A stretch of DNA of 61,585 nt, from assembly GCF_003665155.1 (NCBI RefSeq), contig NZ_RCFQ01000015.1:1-61585 (forward strand), written 5' to 3'. The notes below the pieces were generated by a model. It was not told the DNA's origin. It saw nothing but the letters and a program-made list of their open reading frames with translations, and made no database searches. The position numbers and the translations under genes are program-made. Below, one piece after another: positions 1 to 12,016 of this stretch (position 1 is its first letter; each line of letters begins with the position of its first letter). The DNA is from Mariprofundus sp. EBB-1 (GTDB lineage Bacteria > Pseudomonadota > Zetaproteobacteria > Mariprofundales > Mariprofundaceae).

Positions 1-19
1 TAGTAACTTAGACGCGTAA

Positions 20-52
20 GCGGTGGCAGGTTTTCCTGCTGCCGCTTTGCTG
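20..52 (+). terminator. Hairpin between an upstream gene and rpmG
   Basis: An 11-bp stem (20-30 with 35-45, two G-U pairs) closes a TTTT loop and is followed by a weak T tract. Bases 1-3 (TAG) could be the stop codon of the preceding gene, which is often tuf in this context, but that gene lies outside the window. The short T tract suggests partial termination or an RNA-processing site rather than a strong terminator. Confidence 0.55.
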
Positions 53-68
53 TCACTGGAGAATGGGA

Positions 69-227
69 ATGCGTGAATTGCTGGCTTTGGCGTGTGAAGA
101 TTGTAAACGTCGTAATTACACCACTGATAAAAATAAACGTACAATGACTGATAAGTTGTTGTTGAGAAAGTATTGCAACTCTTGTCGTAAGCATACTGCG
201 CACAAGGAAACAAAAATAGGTAAATAG
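69..227 (+). CDS. rpmG: 50S ribosomal protein L33
   Basis: This is a 52-residue large-subunit ribosomal protein. The start is the ATG at 69 because GGAG at 58-61 gives normal spacing; the in-frame ATG at 63 is too close to it. Two CxxC pairs (CEDC and CNSC) are present, so this is the zinc-binding (C+) form of L33. The product is rich in Lys and Arg and has the usual family length. It precedes tRNA-Trp and secE, a conserved order in proteobacteria. Confidence 0.95.
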   Translation: MRELLALACEDCKRRNYTTDKNKRTMTDKLLLRKYCNSCRKHTAHKETKIGK

Positions 228-247
228 TTTTAAACTATTTGTCGGAT

Positions 248-323
248 AGGCGAGTAGCTCAATTGGTAGAGTACCGGTCTCCAAAACCGGGTGCTGTGGG
301 TTCGAGTCCCTCCTCGCCTGCCA
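248..323 (+). tRNA. trpT: tRNA-Trp (anticodon CCA)
   Basis: The 76-nt cloverleaf has a perfect 7-bp acceptor stem (AGGCGAG with CTCGCCT), a 5-bp anticodon stem CCGGT/ACCGG and the loop CTCCAAA with anticodon CCA. The T-loop is TTCGAGT and the 3' CCA is encoded at 321-323. The T stem has one U-U mismatch. Its place between rpmG and secE is typical, and it is probably co-transcribed with them. Confidence 0.97.
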
Positions 324-357
324 GTTTGAATGTGTGAAGTAATAATAGGAGCTTGAT

Positions 358-546
358 ATGAGTCGCGTAGCAGATATGCGTAAATTCATGAATGAAGTGA
401 AGGTCGAAACCAAAAAGGTTACGTGGCCGGAACGCAAAGAGACGACGCAGGCAACACTAATGGTGTTTGTCATGGTTATTTTCGTTGCCCTATTTTTATG
501 GTTGATTGATACAGGCTTAAGTGCCCTTGTGCAGCAGGTGATCTAG
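358..546 (+). CDS. secE: Preprotein translocase subunit SecE
   Basis: This is a short, single-spanning SecE of 62 residues. The amphipathic N-terminal helix carries the family signature (KKVTWPERKET, about residues 19-29), and one transmembrane helix covers about residues 34-54. SecE clamps SecY in the inner-membrane translocon. RBS AGGAG lies 6 bases upstream of the start. The stop codon TAG directly abuts the nusG ATG, so the two are translationally coupled. Confidence 0.96.
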   Translation: MSRVADMRKFMNEVKVETKKVTWPERKETTQATLMVFVMVIFVALFLWLIDTGLSALVQQVI

Positions 547-1077
547 ATGGCAAAACAATGGTTTGCAGTCCAAGTATATTCCAACTTTGAAGATAAAGTT
601 GAAAGAATGTTGCGTGAAAATATCGAGCGTGCAGGTCTGGAAGAATTGTTCGGTGAAATTATGGTGCCTCGCGAAGAAGTGGTTGAATTGCGCGATGGCC
701 AGAAAGTAATTTCGCAGCGTAAATTTTTCCCTGGTTATGTGCTGGTGCAGATGGAAATGAACGATGAAACCTGGCATGTAGTGAAAGATACCCGTCAGGT
801 TAGTGGTTTCCTGGGCTCCGGTGGTAAGCCGCGTGCGATGCCACAGCGTGAAGTGGATGCGCTGGTTAATCAGATCGCCGAAGGTGTTGAGCGTCCTAAA
901 CCTAAGGTGATGTTTGATATTGGTGATGCTGTACGTGTAATCGATGGGCCGTTTGCATCATTCAATGGCACGGTTGAAGAAGTGATGGAAGATAAAGCGA
1001 AACTGAAAGTTAGTGTTTCGATCTTTGGCCGTCCGACGCCAGTTGAGTTGGAATATATTCAGGTTGAGAAGGCTTAA
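547..1077 (+). CDS. nusG: Transcription antitermination factor NusG
   Basis: NusG has 176 residues, the usual length. An N-terminal NGN domain (MAKQWFAVQVYSNFE onward) binds RNA polymerase. A C-terminal KOW domain (about 125-176, including GDAVRVIDGPFASFNG) contacts Rho or ribosomal S10. The gene starts immediately after the secE stop codon. It couples transcription to translation and supports Rho-dependent termination. Confidence 0.98.
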   Translation: MAKQWFAVQVYSNFEDKVERMLRENIERAGLEELFGEIMVPREEVVELRDGQKVISQRKFFPGYVLVQMEMNDETWHVVKDTRQVSGFLGSGGKPRAMPQREVDALVNQIAEGVERPKPKVMFDIGDAVRVIDGPFASFNGTVEEVMEDKAKLKVSVSIFGRPTPVELEYIQVEKA

Positions 1078-1130
1078 TAGCAAGCTCATAGCTTAACGTG
1101 TTACCCTGCACAGGATGTGTCGGGCTCACC

Positions 1131-1153
1131 GCTGATGCGGAAGCATAGTCAGC
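1131..1153 (+). promoter_or_regulatory. Structured leader hairpin upstream of rplK (candidate L1 site)
   Basis: In the 134-nt gap between nusG and rplK, GCTG-ATGC pairs with GCAT-CAGC around a GGAA (GNRA) tetraloop. Three unpaired bases, AGT at 1147-1149, interrupt one strand. Known biology: L1 represses the L11-L1 operon by binding a 5' leader hairpin with an asymmetric internal loop that mimics 23S rRNA. The match here is by position and shape only. Confidence 0.45.
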
Positions 1154-1211
1154 AATGACATGCGAATAAAGGTGAAGGGCAAGAGGCCTGAAACCGGTTG
1201 GAGATAAAATA

Positions 1212-1640
1212 ATGGCAAAGAAACTCGATAAAATTGTTAAATTGCAAGTGCCTGCAGGCTCTGCGAATCCAGCTCCACCAGTAGGACCAGCTCTTGGTCA
1301 GGCTGGCGTGAACATCATGGAATTTTGTAAAGGCTTTAACGCCAGAACACAGGAAATGGAAAAAGGCCTGACGCTACCAGTAGTGATCAGTGTATATGCT
1401 GATAAATCATTTGATTTTATTATCAAAACTCCGCCTGCTTCTGTTTTATTGCTGAAAGCAGCCGGCCTTAAAAGTGGCAGTGGCGAACCGAACAAGAAGA
1501 AAGTTGGTAAAGTAACCAGCGCTCAGGTTCGTGAGATTGCAGAAACTAAAATGCCTGACCTGAACTGCTACACAGTTGAAGCTGGTATGAAAATTATTGA
1601 AGGCACCGCTGTTTCTATGGGCCTGGTAGTAGAAGGCTGA
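1212..1640 (+). CDS. rplK: 50S ribosomal protein L11
   Basis: L11 has 142 residues. The N-terminal domain carries the proline-rich [13 protein letters not shown] stretch (about 20-32) that contacts release factors and the GTPase centre. The C-terminal domain binds 23S rRNA. RBS GGAG at 1200-1203 supports the start. L11 forms the GTPase-associated stalk base with L10-L12, which is encoded just downstream. The gene is followed by rplA after 10 bases. Confidence 0.98.
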   Translation: MAKKLDKIVKLQVPAGSANPAPPVGPALGQAGVNIMEFCKGFNARTQEMEKGLTLPVVISVYADKSFDFIIKTPPASVLLLKAAGLKSGSGEPNKKKVGKVTSAQVREIAETKMPDLNCYTVEAGMKIIEGTAVSMGLVVEG

Positions 1641-1650
1641 GGGGATAGAG

Positions 1651-2337
1651 ATGGCAAAGTTAACTAAACGTATGAAAGCTAGCCTGGCAGCAGTACCTGC
1701 AAAGGCTGTAAGTGTAAAAGACGCGATTGATGCGGTTTTGGCACAACCAGGCACAAAATTTGATGAGTCTATCGATGTGGCCATTAAATTGGGTGTAGAT
1801 CCTCGTCACGCAGATCAGATGGTTCGTGGTTCTATCTCTTTACCACACGGCACAGGTAAAACAATGCGCGTTGCTGTATTTGCTAAGGGTGCGAAAGCAG
1901 AAGAAGCAACTGCTGCTGGCGCTGACTTTGTAGGTGCTGATGATTTGGTAGAAAAAGTTCAGGGTGGTTTCATGGATTTTGACCGTGTTGTTGCTACACC
2001 AGATATGATGGCACAGGTTGGCCGTTTAGGTCGTGTATTGGGTCCTCGTGGTTTGATGCCTAACCCTAAGCTTGGCACAGTAACTATGGATGTTACTAAA
2101 GCTGTTGGCGCAATTAAAGCTGGTCAAATTGAAGTGCGTGTTGATAAAGGTGCGGTTGTTCATGCTCCTGTTGGTCGTCGTTCTTTCGATGCATCTACGT
2201 TGAATGAAAATCTTGAGTACTTGCTGAGTGAACTTAATCGTATGAAACCAGCATCTTCTAAAGGTCGTTATATGCTGAAAATGTCTATCTCATCTACGAT
2301 GGGTGCCGGCGTTCGTGTAGACGAAACAACCCTTTAA
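1651..2337 (+). CDS. rplA: 50S ribosomal protein L1
   Basis: L1 has 228 residues, close to the usual length. It forms the mobile L1 stalk at the E site and is the known translational repressor of the L11 operon. The signature [15 protein letters not shown] (about 130-144) is present. RBS GAGGGGATAGAG precedes the ATG. It is co-transcribed with rplK. Confidence 0.98.
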   Translation: MAKLTKRMKASLAAVPAKAVSVKDAIDAVLAQPGTKFDESIDVAIKLGVDPRHADQMVRGSISLPHGTGKTMRVAVFAKGAKAEEATAAGADFVGADDLVEKVQGGFMDFDRVVATPDMMAQVGRLGRVLGPRGLMPNPKLGTVTMDVTKAVGAIKAGQIEVRVDKGAVVHAPVGRRSFDASTLNENLEYLLSELNRMKPASSKGRYMLKMSISSTMGAGVRVDETTL

Positions 2338-2567
2338 CAGGTAACACGTTTGGCTGCAGGCCTTCGGGCCAGCAGCAGTGTCTACGGACACATAAAAATC
2401 GATAGCACGGTGACTGATTACCGGTCACCAGAAAATCGAACGAACGATCCGTCCAAAACTGTCGGAGTCTGACTTAGAGCGTTTAAGTAAGATTTAATTG
2501 GAGAAATCCTTCCAGCAGTAGATGGAGTGCAAGCCACTTGCGCGGGTCGAAAAGCAAGGGGGTAAAT
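2338..2567 (+). promoter_or_regulatory. rplJ leader region with two hairpins
   Basis: The 230-nt gap between rplA and rplJ contains no gene. It has a hairpin with a TTCG tetraloop at 2353-2376 (GCTGC-A-GGCC / GGCC-A-GCAGC), directly after the rplA stop. A second hairpin is at 2409-2429 (GGTGAC / GTCACC). Long structured leaders at this position bind the L10(L12)4 complex in other bacteria and repress rplJL translation. That role is inferred here from location. Confidence 0.5.
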
Positions 2568-3086
2568 GTGAATAAAAATGACAAACAACGCATTGTCGAA
2601 GAACTTCACTCTGCCTGGTCTGAATCAACAGCGGCTGTTGTAACACAGTATCGCGGTCTAACAGTTTCCCAAATGGGGGAATTGCGCCGTGATCTGCATA
2701 ATGCAGATGTGTCTCTACAGGTTGTTAAAAACACGTTGGCAAAACGTGCTGCTGAAGGTACAGACTTTAAGGTAGCTGAAGAACTTTTCAAAGGTCCAGT
2801 AGCAATTGCTTATGGTAATGATCCTGTTGGCATGGCAAAAGCCATCGCAGATTTTTCCAAAAAGCATGAGATATTTGAGATCAAAGGTGGAGTACTCGAC
2901 GGTAAGATGATTGACGTCGCAAATGTGAAAGCATTGGCAAGTCTACCATCACGCGAAGTTTTGCTAGCCAAAATGCTGGGAAGCATGCAGTCACCAATTT
3001 CCGGATTCGTCCGTACATTGGCAGAAGTACCTGCATCTTTCGTACGTACATTGGCAGCCATTCGCGACCAAAAAGAAGCTGCATAA
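2568..3086 (+). CDS. rplJ: 50S ribosomal protein L10
   Basis: L10 is the base of the ribosomal stalk to which L7/L12 dimers attach. I place the start at the GTG at 2568 (VNKNDKQRIVEEL, 172 residues) because AAGGGGG at 2556-2562 is a good RBS and the family starts just before this helix. A longer reading from TTG at 2538 would add ten residues unlike L10. The C-terminal helix binds L12. The gene is followed by rplL after 70 bases. Confidence 0.95.
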   Translation: MNKNDKQRIVEELHSAWSESTAAVVTQYRGLTVSQMGELRRDLHNADVSLQVVKNTLAKRAAEGTDFKVAEELFKGPVAIAYGNDPVGMAKAIADFSKKHEIFEIKGGVLDGKMIDVANVKALASLPSREVLLAKMLGSMQSPISGFVRTLAEVPASFVRTLAAIRDQKEAA

Positions 3087-3156
3087 TCGAGTCTTTGACT
3101 CGAAGCCGCAAACATTTATCACTAACTTATTAAACTAAAAGCACAAGGAGCTTAAA

Positions 3157-3534
3157 ATGGCACTATCTAAAGACGAACTAATTGAAGCAATCGAAACTAT
3201 GACCGTACTGGAACTGTCTGAGCTGGTAACAGCATTAGAAGACAAATTCGGCGTATCTGCTGCTGCACCTGTAGCTGTAGCTGCTGGTCCTGCTGCTGGC
3301 GGCGAAGCTGCTGCTGAAGAAAAGACTGAATTCGACGTAGTTCTGGTTTCTGCAGGCGAAAAGAAAATCCAGGTAATCAAAGCAGTACGTGAAATCACTG
3401 GCTTGGGCTTGAAAGAAGCTAAAGCAATGGTTGACGGCGCACCTGGCAACGTTAAAGAAGGCGCATCTAAAGATGACGCTGGCGAAATCAAAGAAAAATT
3501 GGAAGCAGCAGGCGCTACAGTAGAACTTAAGTAA
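3157..3534 (+). CDS. rplL: 50S ribosomal protein L7/L12
   Basis: The product has 125 residues: an N-terminal dimerisation helix, an Ala/Gly-rich hinge (about 34-52) and a C-terminal factor-binding domain (EKTEFDVVL to the end, with [11 protein letters not shown]). It recruits elongation factors as multiple copies on L10. RBS AAGGAG is strong, as expected for the only multi-copy ribosomal protein. Confidence 0.98.
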   Translation: MALSKDELIEAIETMTVLELSELVTALEDKFGVSAAAPVAVAAGPAAGGEAAAEEKTEFDVVLVSAGEKKIQVIKAVREITGLGLKEAKAMVDGAPGNVKEGASKDDAGEIKEKLEAAGATVELK

Positions 3535-3579
3535 GCAACTCTAGTTGTTCCGTTTTACACACGCTTGATTTTGGTTAAT

Positions 3580-3616
3580 CCCCGGTAGCGAAAGCTATCG
3601 GGGCTTAGCCTTTTTC
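3580..3616 (+). terminator. Attenuator-like hairpin between rplL and rpoB
   Basis: A 10-bp stem (3580-3589 with 3594-3603, one G-U) with a GAAA tetraloop is followed by CTTAGCC and then TTTTT. The delayed T tract suggests partial termination. In E. coli the rplL-rpoB gap holds an attenuator that makes ribosomal proteins more abundant than polymerase subunits. The same role is inferred here from position. Confidence 0.7.
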
Positions 3617-3677
3617 GCGTTTGTGAGTTTTATCTTTATAAGAATTTAACAAAACTAGTTTTTAGTTCGAGGGTATC

Positions 3678-6600
3678 ATGGCCAAGCAAGCATCATTGAA
3701 ACGTATCCGTAAGAATTTCGGCACAATTAAGTCTCCTATCGACATGCCAAACATGTTGCAGTTGCAGACTGAATCGTACCACGAGTTTGTGGGTTATGGG
3801 GAAGCGGTTAATGATTCCCGTCTATCCACTGTATTCCAATCTGTATTTCCTGTGCGCGATTATGGGGGCAATGCTGAATTGTCTTTTGAAGGCTTAGAAT
3901 ATAGCCCGCCACGTTATGATCTAGATGAGTGTCGTCGTCGTGATATGACTTTTGCCTTGCCGGTAAAAGTGAAATTGCGTTTGAAGATCTTTGAATCTGA
4001 TGGAGATAAACGCAACAAACGCAAAGTGCGTGAAGTGCGTGACCAGTCAGTATATATGGGTGAAATCCCATATATGACAGAGCATGGCTCTTTCATTATT
4101 AATGGTACTGAGCGTGCTATTGTTTCTCAGATGCATCGTTCTCCAGGTGTGTTCTTTGATCACGATAAAGGCAAAACCCATGCATCAGGTAAATTTCTGT
4201 TTAAAGCACGTGTGATTCCTTACCGTGGTTCATGGCTTGATTTTGAATTTGATGCCAAAGATAAAGTACATTTCCGCATTGATTTACGTCGCAAAATGCC
4301 ATGTGGTGTTTTGCTGAAAGCGCTTGGACTTTCTACACAGGACATTCTGGAACGCTTTTATCAGCGTCGTTCTTACCAGTTCACCAAAAAAGGTATTCAA
4401 ATTAAATTTGAAGCTGAAAAGTTCCTTGGAACACGAGCGGTAACGAGCATCAAGATAGGTTCAAAAATCATTGTCGCTGAAGGTAAGAAGTTTACCAATA
4501 TGGCTATTAAACGCCTGACTGAAGCTGGCGTTGAGTGGATTGATGTACCACTTGAAACGGTGATTGGTGAAGTTGCTGCTGAACCTATTCTGATTGATGG
4601 TGGCGAAATCCTGATCGATCACAACCATGAACTTACAGAAGATTCCATCTCTGCTTTGCAGGGTGCCGGCATTAAGAAGTTTGACTGTCTGTTGATCGAT
4701 GGATCTGTTCGCGGCCCATGGTTGGCCGATACACTACGCTTGGACATGGTTCAGTCACGTGAAGAAGCTCGTGTAGAAATTTATCGTATGATGCGACCTG
4801 GTGAGCCTCCAACGGTGGAAACTGCCAGAGCACTGTTTGAATCACTGTTTTATGATCCTTCCCGTTACGATCTGTCCCGTGTTGGTCGTATGAAATTGAA
4901 TAGCCGCTTGAATATTGCTGATACTGATGTGCCACTGGATCAGGGTACGCTGCGTGTCGAAGATATTCTGATGACGCTCGATATGTTGCTGAACCTGCGT
5001 GATGGTATTGGTGAAGTGGATGATATTGACCACTTGGGTAACCGTCGTCTTCGCTCTGTTGGTGAGTTGCTGGAAAATCAGATTCGTATTGGTTTAGTTC
5101 GCATGGAGCGTGCTATTCGTGAGCGTCTGACTTCAGGTGACCTGACTGAAATGATGCCTTCTGATGTGGTCAACGCCAAACCATTGATTGCATCTGTGAA
5201 AGAGTTCTTTGGCTCTTCTCAGCTGTCTCAGTTTATGGATCAGACCAATCCGCTTTCTGAAGTTACCCATAAACGTCGTCTATCTGCATTAGGCCCCGGT
5301 GGTCTGTCCCGTGAACGTGCTGGTTTTGAAGTACGTGACGTACATCCAACCCATTATGGCCGTCTCTGCCCGATTGAAACGCCTGAAGGTCCAAATATTG
5401 GTCTGATCAACTCATTGGCGACCTATGCTAAAGTAAATGATTTTGGTTTCCTTGAGTCTCCTTACCGTAAGGTAATAGATGGTAAAGTTACCGATGAAGT
5501 TGAGTACTTGTCTGCAATTGATGAAGCTACATTAGTCATTGCTCAGGCGAATGCTAAAATTGATGATAATGGTATGTTTTTAGCTGATATGGTTCAGTGC
5601 CGTCAGGCTGGTGAATTTATCATGATTGAACCTGCTGATATTAACTTTATGGATGTCTCTCCATCACAGGTTGTATCTGTGTGTGCCGGTTTGATTCCTT
5701 TCCTTGAGCATGATGATGCGAACCGCGCATTGATGGGCTCGAACATGCAGCGTCAGGCTGTTCCGCTGCTGCGTTCCGAAAAACCATTGGTTGGTACAGG
5801 CATGGAAGCGCCATTGGCACGTGACTCGGGTGTATCTCAGGTTGCGCGTCGTGGTGGTGTTGTTGAACGTCTTGATGGTGGTCGTATCGTTGTTAAGGTA
5901 CATGATGACGAACAGGTTGAAGGTGAGCCTGGTGTAGATATTTATCGTCTATTCAAATATCGCCGCTCCAACCAGAACACTTGTTTCAACCAGCGTCCGT
6001 TGGTCAAAGCGGGTGAGATTGTAGCCAAGGGTGATATTATTGCCGATGGTCCATCTACTGATTTGGGCGAGCTTGCTTTGGGTCGTAACGTGCTGGTGGC
6101 ATTGATGCCTTGGCGTGGTTACAACTTTGAGGATGCGATTGTAATTTCTGAAAAGATTGTCAAAGAAGATGTTTATACATCTATTCATATCGAAGAATTT
6201 GAAGCGGTCGCTCGTGATACCAAGTTGGGTGAAGAAGAGATCACGCGTGATATTCCTAATGTTGGTGAAGAAGCACTGCGTCACCTTGATGAGTGTGGTA
6301 TCGCTTACATTGGTGCTGAAGTTAAACAGGGCGACATTCTGGTTGGTAAAATCACACCTAAGGGTGAAACCCAGCTATCTCCTGAAGAAAAATTACTACG
6401 CGCCATCTTTGGTGAAAAAGCATCGGATGTACGTGATACATCTATGCGTATCAAGCCGGGTAATGAAGGTGTAGTTGTAGATGTGCAGGTCTTCACACGC
6501 AGAGGCGACGAGAAAGATGATCGTGCCAAAGTGATTGAAGAGAGTGCCATTGAGCAGCTTTATGCTGATAAAGAAGAAGAACGTCGTATTCTTGAAGCCA

Positions 6601-7772
6601 ATGCTGTAAGCCGTTTGCAGGATTTGTTGACTGGCCAAAAAGCTGCGCAGTTCAAGGGCCTGAAAACAGGTGCGAGTATTAAAGCAGAAGACATTAATGC
6701 ACTGAACTTGCGTGATCTGTCTGCAGTTTCTGTGGATGATGCTGCAATCAATGAGCGTGTCGCTGAAATTCATGAATCTATGGATAAAGAGCGTGCTAAA
6801 CTTGAATCACGTTTCGAAGAAAAAGTTGCCAAGGTGCGTGAAGGTTCTGAATTGAAACCTGGCGTCATCAAAGTGGTTAAAGTATTCGTTGCTGTGAAAC
6901 GTAAACTGCAACCTGGTGATAAAATGGCTGGTCGTCATGGTAACAAGGGTGTTATTTCGGTTATCGTACCGGAAGAAGACATGCCATATACCGCTGATGG
7001 AACACCGGTTGATATCTGCTTGAACCCTCTGGGTGTACCGTCACGTATGAATATCGGACAGATTTTCGAAATTCATATGGGCTGGGCTGCCAGTGGCCTT
7101 GGTAAGAAGATTCAGGGCATGCTGCAAGCCAATGTAGCGCATGAAGACATGAAAGCGTTCCTGCTGGATGCCTATGACGAAGATAAGTCTGCCTGCAAAG
7201 ATATTGCAGCTATGGATGAAGAGTCTTTGACTGAATTGGCTACCAACCTGAAAGGTGGTATCCCGATTGCGACACCTGTGTTTGATGGTGCTAAAGAAGC
7301 TCATGTTACACGCATGTTGAAGTTGGCTGGCTTGCCTGAAACCGGTCAAACCACATTGTATGATGGACGTACCGGTGAAGCATTTGATCGTCCGGTAACG
7401 ATTGGTCATATGTATATCATTAAACTGCATCATCTGGTCGATGAGAAAATTCATGCCCGTTCTACTGGCCCGTATTCTCTGGTTACACAACAGCCATTGG
7501 GTGGTAAAGCTCAGTTCGGCGGACAGCGTTTCGGTGAAATGGAAGTGTGGGCGCTGGAAGCGTATGGCGCAGCTTACACCTTGCAGGAAATGCTGACTGT
7601 GAAGTCTGATGATGTGCAGGGTCGCACGAAGATGTATGAATCTATTGTACGTGGTGATATGTCGTTTGATGCAGGTATCCCTGAATCATTCAACGTGATG
7701 ACGAAGGAATTGAACGCGCTGGGTATTGACCTTTCTATGGTCAAGAAACCCACCGAAACAGAAGGAGAATAA
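3678..7772 (+). CDS. rpoB: DNA-directed RNA polymerase subunit beta
   Basis: The beta subunit has 1364 residues, a proteobacterial length. It includes the rifampicin region ([20 protein letters not shown] and following) and the [13 protein letters not shown] active-site lobe. The C terminus contains [20 protein letters not shown], which interlocks with beta prime. With beta prime it forms the catalytic cleft of RNA polymerase. rpoC follows after 3 bases, so the subunits are translated from one message. Confidence 0.99.
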   Translation: MAKQASLKRIRKNFGTIKSPIDMPNMLQLQTESYHEFVGYGEAVNDSRLSTVFQSVFPVRDYGGNAELSFEGLEYSPPRYDLDECRRRDMTFALPVKVKLRLKIFESDGDKRNKRKVREVRDQSVYMGEIPYMTEHGSFIINGTERAIVSQMHRSPGVFFDHDKGKTHASGKFLFKARVIPYRGSWLDFEFDAKDKVHFRIDLRRKMPCGVLLKALGLSTQDILERFYQRRSYQFTKKGIQIKFEAEKFLGTRAVTSIKIGSKIIVAEGKKFTNMAIKRLTEAGVEWIDVPLETVIGEVAAEPILIDGGEILIDHNHELTEDSISALQGAGIKKFDCLLIDGSVRGPWLADTLRLDMVQSREEARVEIYRMMRPGEPPTVETARALFESLFYDPSRYDLSRVGRMKLNSRLNIADTDVPLDQGTLRVEDILMTLDMLLNLRDGIGEVDDIDHLGNRRLRSVGELLENQIRIGLVRMERAIRERLTSGDLTEMMPSDVVNAKPLIASVKEFFGSSQLSQFMDQTNPLSEVTHKRRLSALGPGGLSRERAGFEVRDVHPTHYGRLCPIETPEGPNIGLINSLATYAKVNDFGFLESPYRKVIDGKVTDEVEYLSAIDEATLVIAQANAKIDDNGMFLADMVQCRQAGEFIMIEPADINFMDVSPSQVVSVCAGLIPFLEHDDANRALMGSNMQRQAVPLLRSEKPLVGTGMEAPLARDSGVSQVARRGGVVERLDGGRIVVKVHDDEQVEGEPGVDIYRLFKYRRSNQNTCFNQRPLVKAGEIVAKGDIIADGPSTDLGELALGRNVLVALMPWRGYNFEDAIVISEKIVKEDVYTSIHIEEFEAVARDTKLGEEEITRDIPNVGEEALRHLDECGIAYIGAEVKQGDILVGKITPKGETQLSPEEKLLRAIFGEKASDVRDTSMRIKPGNEGVVVDVQVFTRRGDEKDDRAKVIEESAIEQLYADKEEERRILEANAVSRLQDLLTGQKAAQFKGLKTGASIKAEDINALNLRDLSAVSVDDAAINERVAEIHESMDKERAKLESRFEEKVAKVREGSELKPGVIKVVKVFVAVKRKLQPGDKMAGRHGNKGVISVIVPEEDMPYTADGTPVDICLNPLGVPSRMNIGQIFEIHMGWAASGLGKKIQGMLQANVAHEDMKAFLLDAYDEDKSACKDIAAMDEESLTELATNLKGGIPIATPVFDGAKEAHVTRMLKLAGLPETGQTTLYDGRTGEAFDRPVTIGHMYIIKLHHLVDEKIHARSTGPYSLVTQQPLGGKAQFGGQRFGEMEVWALEAYGAAYTLQEMLTVKSDDVQGRTKMYESIVRGDMSFDAGIPESFNVMTKELNALGIDLSMVKKPTETEGE

Positions 7773-7775
7773 GTT

Positions 7776-10700
7776 ATGCAAGAACTTCTCAAAATGTTCC
7801 AGAAGCCGTCCAGCATCGAAGATTTCGATGGTCTGCGCGTAGGGCTTGCAAGTCCTGAGAAAATTCGTTCATGGTCTTACGGCGAGGTTAAAAAGCCTGA
7901 AACCATCAACTATCGTACCTTCAAACCAGAACGTGATGGCCTGTTCTGCGCTAAAATCTTTGGTCCTATCAAAGATTACGAGTGTCTGTGCGGAAAATAC
8001 AAACGCCTGAAACACCGTGGTGTAGTGTGTGAAAAGTGCTCGGTTGAAGTGATTCAATCTAAAGTACGTCGTGAGCGCATGGGTCATATTGATCTTGCTG
8101 CTCCGGTCGCACATATCTGGTTCTTGAAAAGTCTGCCGTCCCGTATCGGTCTGCTACTTGATAAAACCTTGAAAGAGCTGGAACGCATCCTTTATTTCGA
8201 ATCTTACATTGTACTTGATCCTGGTCTGACCAGTTTGGAACAGTTCCAGCTACTAACCGAAGAAGAGTATATCGAAGCATTTGAAGAGTACGGTGAAGAG
8301 TTCCGTGCCGGCATGGGTGCGGAAGCACTGCAGGAAATGCTTAAAGATATCAATCTTGACGAAGAACGTCAGTCATTGCGTGCTCAGATTCTGGCGACCA
8401 AAGCAGTTACTAAACTGACCAAATTGACCAAGCGCCTCTCTACTGTGGAAGCGATGCTGGGTTCAGGCAACCGTCCGGAATGGATGGTACTGAATGTTAT
8501 TCCGGTACTGCCACCAGAAATTCGTCCATTGGTCCCTTTGGATGGTGGACGTTTTGCGACTTCCGACCTGAATGATCTGTATCGTCGTGTGATTAATCGT
8601 AACAACCGTCTGAAACGTCTGTTGGAACTCAACGCGCCCGAAATCATTACCCGTAACGAAAAACGCATGTTGCAGGAATCTGTTGATGCGTTGTTCGATA
8701 ATGATCGTCGCTCTAAACCGATCACTGGTAACAACCGTCGTCCTTTGAAATCACTCTCTGATGTGATTAAAGGTAAGCAGGGTCGTTTCCGTCAGAACTT
8801 GCTTGGTAAACGTGTGGATTATTCCGGCCGTTCGGTGATCGTTGTTGGTCCTGATCTGAAACTGCATCAGTGTGGTTTGCCGAAGAAGATGGCCTTGGAA
8901 CTGTTCAAGCCTTTTATCTACAACAAACTGGAACTGCGCGGTCTATCCAACACGATTAAAGCGTCTAAGAAGCTTGTGGAGCAGGGTATTCCGGAAGTAT
9001 GGGATATTCTGGCTGAAGTGATTCATCAGCATCCGGTTATGCTGAACCGTGCACCAACACTGCACAGACTTGGTATCCAGGCTTTTGAACCGATCCTGAT
9101 TGAAGGTAAAGCGATTCAATTGCACCCATTGGTTTGTACTGCCTTCAACGCGGATTTCGATGGTGACCAAATGGCTGTGCATGTTCCGCTATCTGTGGAA
9201 GCTCAGACCGAATGCCGTGCATTGATGATGGCTTCCAATAACGTACTTTCTCCTGCAACAGGTAAACCTGTTATCGTTCCTACACAGGATATGGTTCTGG
9301 GTATTTATTACCTGACGCGTGAGCGTCCATTCGAGAAGGGTGAGAATATGGTATTCTCATCACCGGCTGAAGTGCTGCGTGCAGAGGATGCTGGCGCTGT
9401 AGCGTTACATACACGTATTACGTGTCGTATTCGTGGTAAGCGTGAGAAGACAACTGTTGGTCGTGCTATTCTTTCCACTATTTTGCCGGATGAAATGCCA
9501 TTCTCAAGCATTAATCGTATTTTGACCAAGAAAGATGTGGCCGGTTTGATCGAAGATTGTTACCGCGTTGCAGGCAATAAAGCGACTGTATTGTTGGCTG
9601 ACCGTTTGAAAGTGCTGGGTTACACCTATGCAACGATTTCCGGTGCTTCATTTGCATTGTGTGATGTTGTAGTACCGGATAGCAAGGCTACTACTGTTGC
9701 AGAATCTGAAGCAGAAGTTGCCAAAGTACAAAAGCAATATGCTGATGGTTTGATCACTGCCGGTGAGCGTTACAATAAGGTAGTGGATTTATGGACTCAT
9801 ACCACTGAAAAAGTGGCACGTGCCATGATGGACAACCTGTCCAATGAAACAATCACCAGTGCTGATGGCTCACAGAGTGAAGAAGTTAAGACCTTTAACC
9901 CGGTTTATATGATGGCTGATTCCGGTGCACGTGGTTCTGCACAGCAGATTCGTCAGCTGGCTGGTATGCGTGGTCTGATGGCGAAACCGGATGGCTCTAT
10001 TATTGAGACACCGATTACGGCGAACTTCCGTGAAGGTCTGACTATTCTGCAATACTTTATCTCTACCCATGGTGCCCGTAAGGGACTGGCCGATACTGCC
10101 TTGAAGACTGCGAACTCAGGTTATCTGACCCGTCGTCTGGTTGACGTGGCGCAAGATGCTGTAGTGCGTATTCAGGATTGTGGTACTGAAGCTGGTGTTA
10201 CACTGACTGCCCTTGTTGAGGGTGGTGAAGTGATTGAGCCACTATATGAACGTGTGCTTGGTCGTATTTTGTTAGAGTCTGCATGTGATCCAATTTCAGG
10301 TACTGAAATTGCTCCAGCTGGCGCAATGGTTAATGAAGAACTGGCGAATAAGATTGATGATGCAGAAATTGAATCTGTGCGTATCCGTTCAGTACTGACA
10401 TGTGAAGCTGAAGATGGTGTGTGTGCAAACTGTTATGGTCGTGATCTTGGTCATGGTGCTCCTGTAGGTATCGGAGAAGCTGTTGGTGTGATTGCAGCGC
10501 AGTCCATTGGTGAGCCGGGTACTCAGCTTACCATGCGTACTTTCCACGTTGGTGGTACTGCATCACGTTCAGCTGAGCAGGCTGCTGTTGAAGCCAAGTT
10601 CGGTGGTACTGTTAAATTGGACGCTGCGATCACAGTAACCGATTCACATGGTTCTGAAATTGTTATTAACCGTCATACAGAAGTGATTATTAATTCTACT

Positions 10701-11990
10701 GCAAATAAAGAGATGGAACGTCATCGTATTCCATATGGTGCACATCTGTTGATTAAAGATGGCGCGGTCATTAAAGCTGGCGCAAAACTGGCTGAATGGG
10801 ATCCTTACACCATGCCATTGATTGCAGAAACTAATGGTAAGATTCGTTTCGTTGATCTGGAAGAAGGTATCACCATGCGTGAGCAGTCTGATGAAGTTAC
10901 TGGTCTCTCCAGTCGCATCGTTACGCAGCAGACCGATACCCGTAAAGATGCATTGCGTCCGCAGATTCATCTGGTTGATCCTAAGGATCCGGAAGGTGAT
11001 CCGATTGTACTGGAACGTACGAATACTCCGGCGCGTTACTTCCTTTCTCCCGGTGCGATTCTGAATGTTGAAAATGAAGCTGAACTGAAAGCGGGTGATG
11101 TACTGGCTCGTATTCCACGTGAAGCAGGCAAGACCAAGGATATTACTGGTGGTCTTCCACGCGTTGTCGAGCTGTTTGAAGCACGTAAGCCGAAGAATCT
11201 GGCATTCATTGCCGGTGCTGATGGTGTGATTTCATTCGGTAAAGATATTCGTGGTAAACGTCGTGTATATGTCGATCCAGCCGATGGTTCTGATCAGCTT
11301 GAATATCAGATTCCTAAGGGTTCACAGATCCTCGTTCAGGAAGGTGACCGCGTACGTCGTGGTGAGCGTCTGATGGAAGGTTCTCCTGCTCCTCAGGATA
11401 TTCTGAAAGTATTGGGTGTTGAAGCGCTATCCAACTACCTGACTGATGAGATTCAAGAGGTTTACCGTCTACAGGGTGTGAAGATCAACGATAAACATAT
11501 CGAAGTGATTGCACGTCAGATGATGCGTAAGGTTCAGATCAATGATCCGGGCCAGTCCAACTATGTTGCTGGTGAACAGCCAGTGCGTAAACATGTACTG
11601 CAGGCTAACCGTAAACTGGTTGCAGCAGGTAAAGCTCCGGCAACATTCGAGCCTATCCTGTTGGGTATAACCAAGTCTTCCTTGAACACTGAGTCGTTCA
11701 TCTCTGCGGCTTCATTCCAGGAAACTACGCGTGTGATCACCGAGGCTGCATTGGCTGGTAAAGTCGATTGGCTGACTGGTCTGAAAGAGAACGTCATTCT
11801 TGGTCGCCTGCTACCTGCCGGTACTGGTCTTGCAGCACGCAATGCACCACGCCGTCAGACTGCTGAAGAGGCTGCTGCGGCAGATGTGATCGAGAAAGCT
11901 ACCGATGTGGATATTCTTGAAGAGTTGAGCGAAGTGATCGACGATGTTGATCCGAGCACAACGATCTCGATTGAAGACGCAGCTGCTTAA
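7776..11990 (+). CDS. rpoC: DNA-directed RNA polymerase subunit beta'
   Basis: The beta prime subunit has 1404 residues. The N-terminal zinc site is visible ([19 protein letters not shown]). The catalytic magnesium motif [12 protein letters not shown] and the bridge-helix/trigger-loop segments follow. The RBS GGAG overlaps the end of rpoB. The gene ends in a strong terminator, and the usual rpsL-rpsG-fusA string does not follow within the window. Confidence 0.99.
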   Translation: MQELLKMFQKPSSIEDFDGLRVGLASPEKIRSWSYGEVKKPETINYRTFKPERDGLFCAKIFGPIKDYECLCGKYKRLKHRGVVCEKCSVEVIQSKVRRERMGHIDLAAPVAHIWFLKSLPSRIGLLLDKTLKELERILYFESYIVLDPGLTSLEQFQLLTEEEYIEAFEEYGEEFRAGMGAEALQEMLKDINLDEERQSLRAQILATKAVTKLTKLTKRLSTVEAMLGSGNRPEWMVLNVIPVLPPEIRPLVPLDGGRFATSDLNDLYRRVINRNNRLKRLLELNAPEIITRNEKRMLQESVDALFDNDRRSKPITGNNRRPLKSLSDVIKGKQGRFRQNLLGKRVDYSGRSVIVVGPDLKLHQCGLPKKMALELFKPFIYNKLELRGLSNTIKASKKLVEQGIPEVWDILAEVIHQHPVMLNRAPTLHRLGIQAFEPILIEGKAIQLHPLVCTAFNADFDGDQMAVHVPLSVEAQTECRALMMASNNVLSPATGKPVIVPTQDMVLGIYYLTRERPFEKGENMVFSSPAEVLRAEDAGAVALHTRITCRIRGKREKTTVGRAILSTILPDEMPFSSINRILTKKDVAGLIEDCYRVAGNKATVLLADRLKVLGYTYATISGASFALCDVVVPDSKATTVAESEAEVAKVQKQYADGLITAGERYNKVVDLWTHTTEKVARAMMDNLSNETITSADGSQSEEVKTFNPVYMMADSGARGSAQQIRQLAGMRGLMAKPDGSIIETPITANFREGLTILQYFISTHGARKGLADTALKTANSGYLTRRLVDVAQDAVVRIQDCGTEAGVTLTALVEGGEVIEPLYERVLGRILLESACDPISGTEIAPAGAMVNEELANKIDDAEIESVRIRSVLTCEAEDGVCANCYGRDLGHGAPVGIGEAVGVIAAQSIGEPGTQLTMRTFHVGGTASRSAEQAAVEAKFGGTVKLDAAITVTDSHGSEIVINRHTEVIINSTANKEMERHRIPYGAHLLIKDGAVIKAGAKLAEWDPYTMPLIAETNGKIRFVDLEEGITMREQSDEVTGLSSRIVTQQTDTRKDALRPQIHLVDPKDPEGDPIVLERTNTPARYFLSPGAILNVENEAELKAGDVLARIPREAGKTKDITGGLPRVVELFEARKPKNLAFIAGADGVISFGKDIRGKRRVYVDPADGSDQLEYQIPKGSQILVQEGDRVRRGERLMEGSPAPQDILKVLGVEALSNYLTDEIQEVYRLQGVKINDKHIEVIARQMMRKVQINDPGQSNYVAGEQPVRKHVLQANRKLVAAGKAPATFEPILLGITKSSLNTESFISAASFQETTRVITEAALAGKVDWLTGLKENVILGRLLPAGTGLAARNAPRRQTAEEAAAADVIEKATDVDILEELSEVIDDVDPSTTISIEDAAA

Positions 11991-12016
11991 GCTTCGACTT
12001 ACACATACGTAACAAT

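Noticed and set aside
6157-6474. 105-residue + strand frame inside rpoB
   Set aside because: It is a shadow of the beta-subunit coding sequence.
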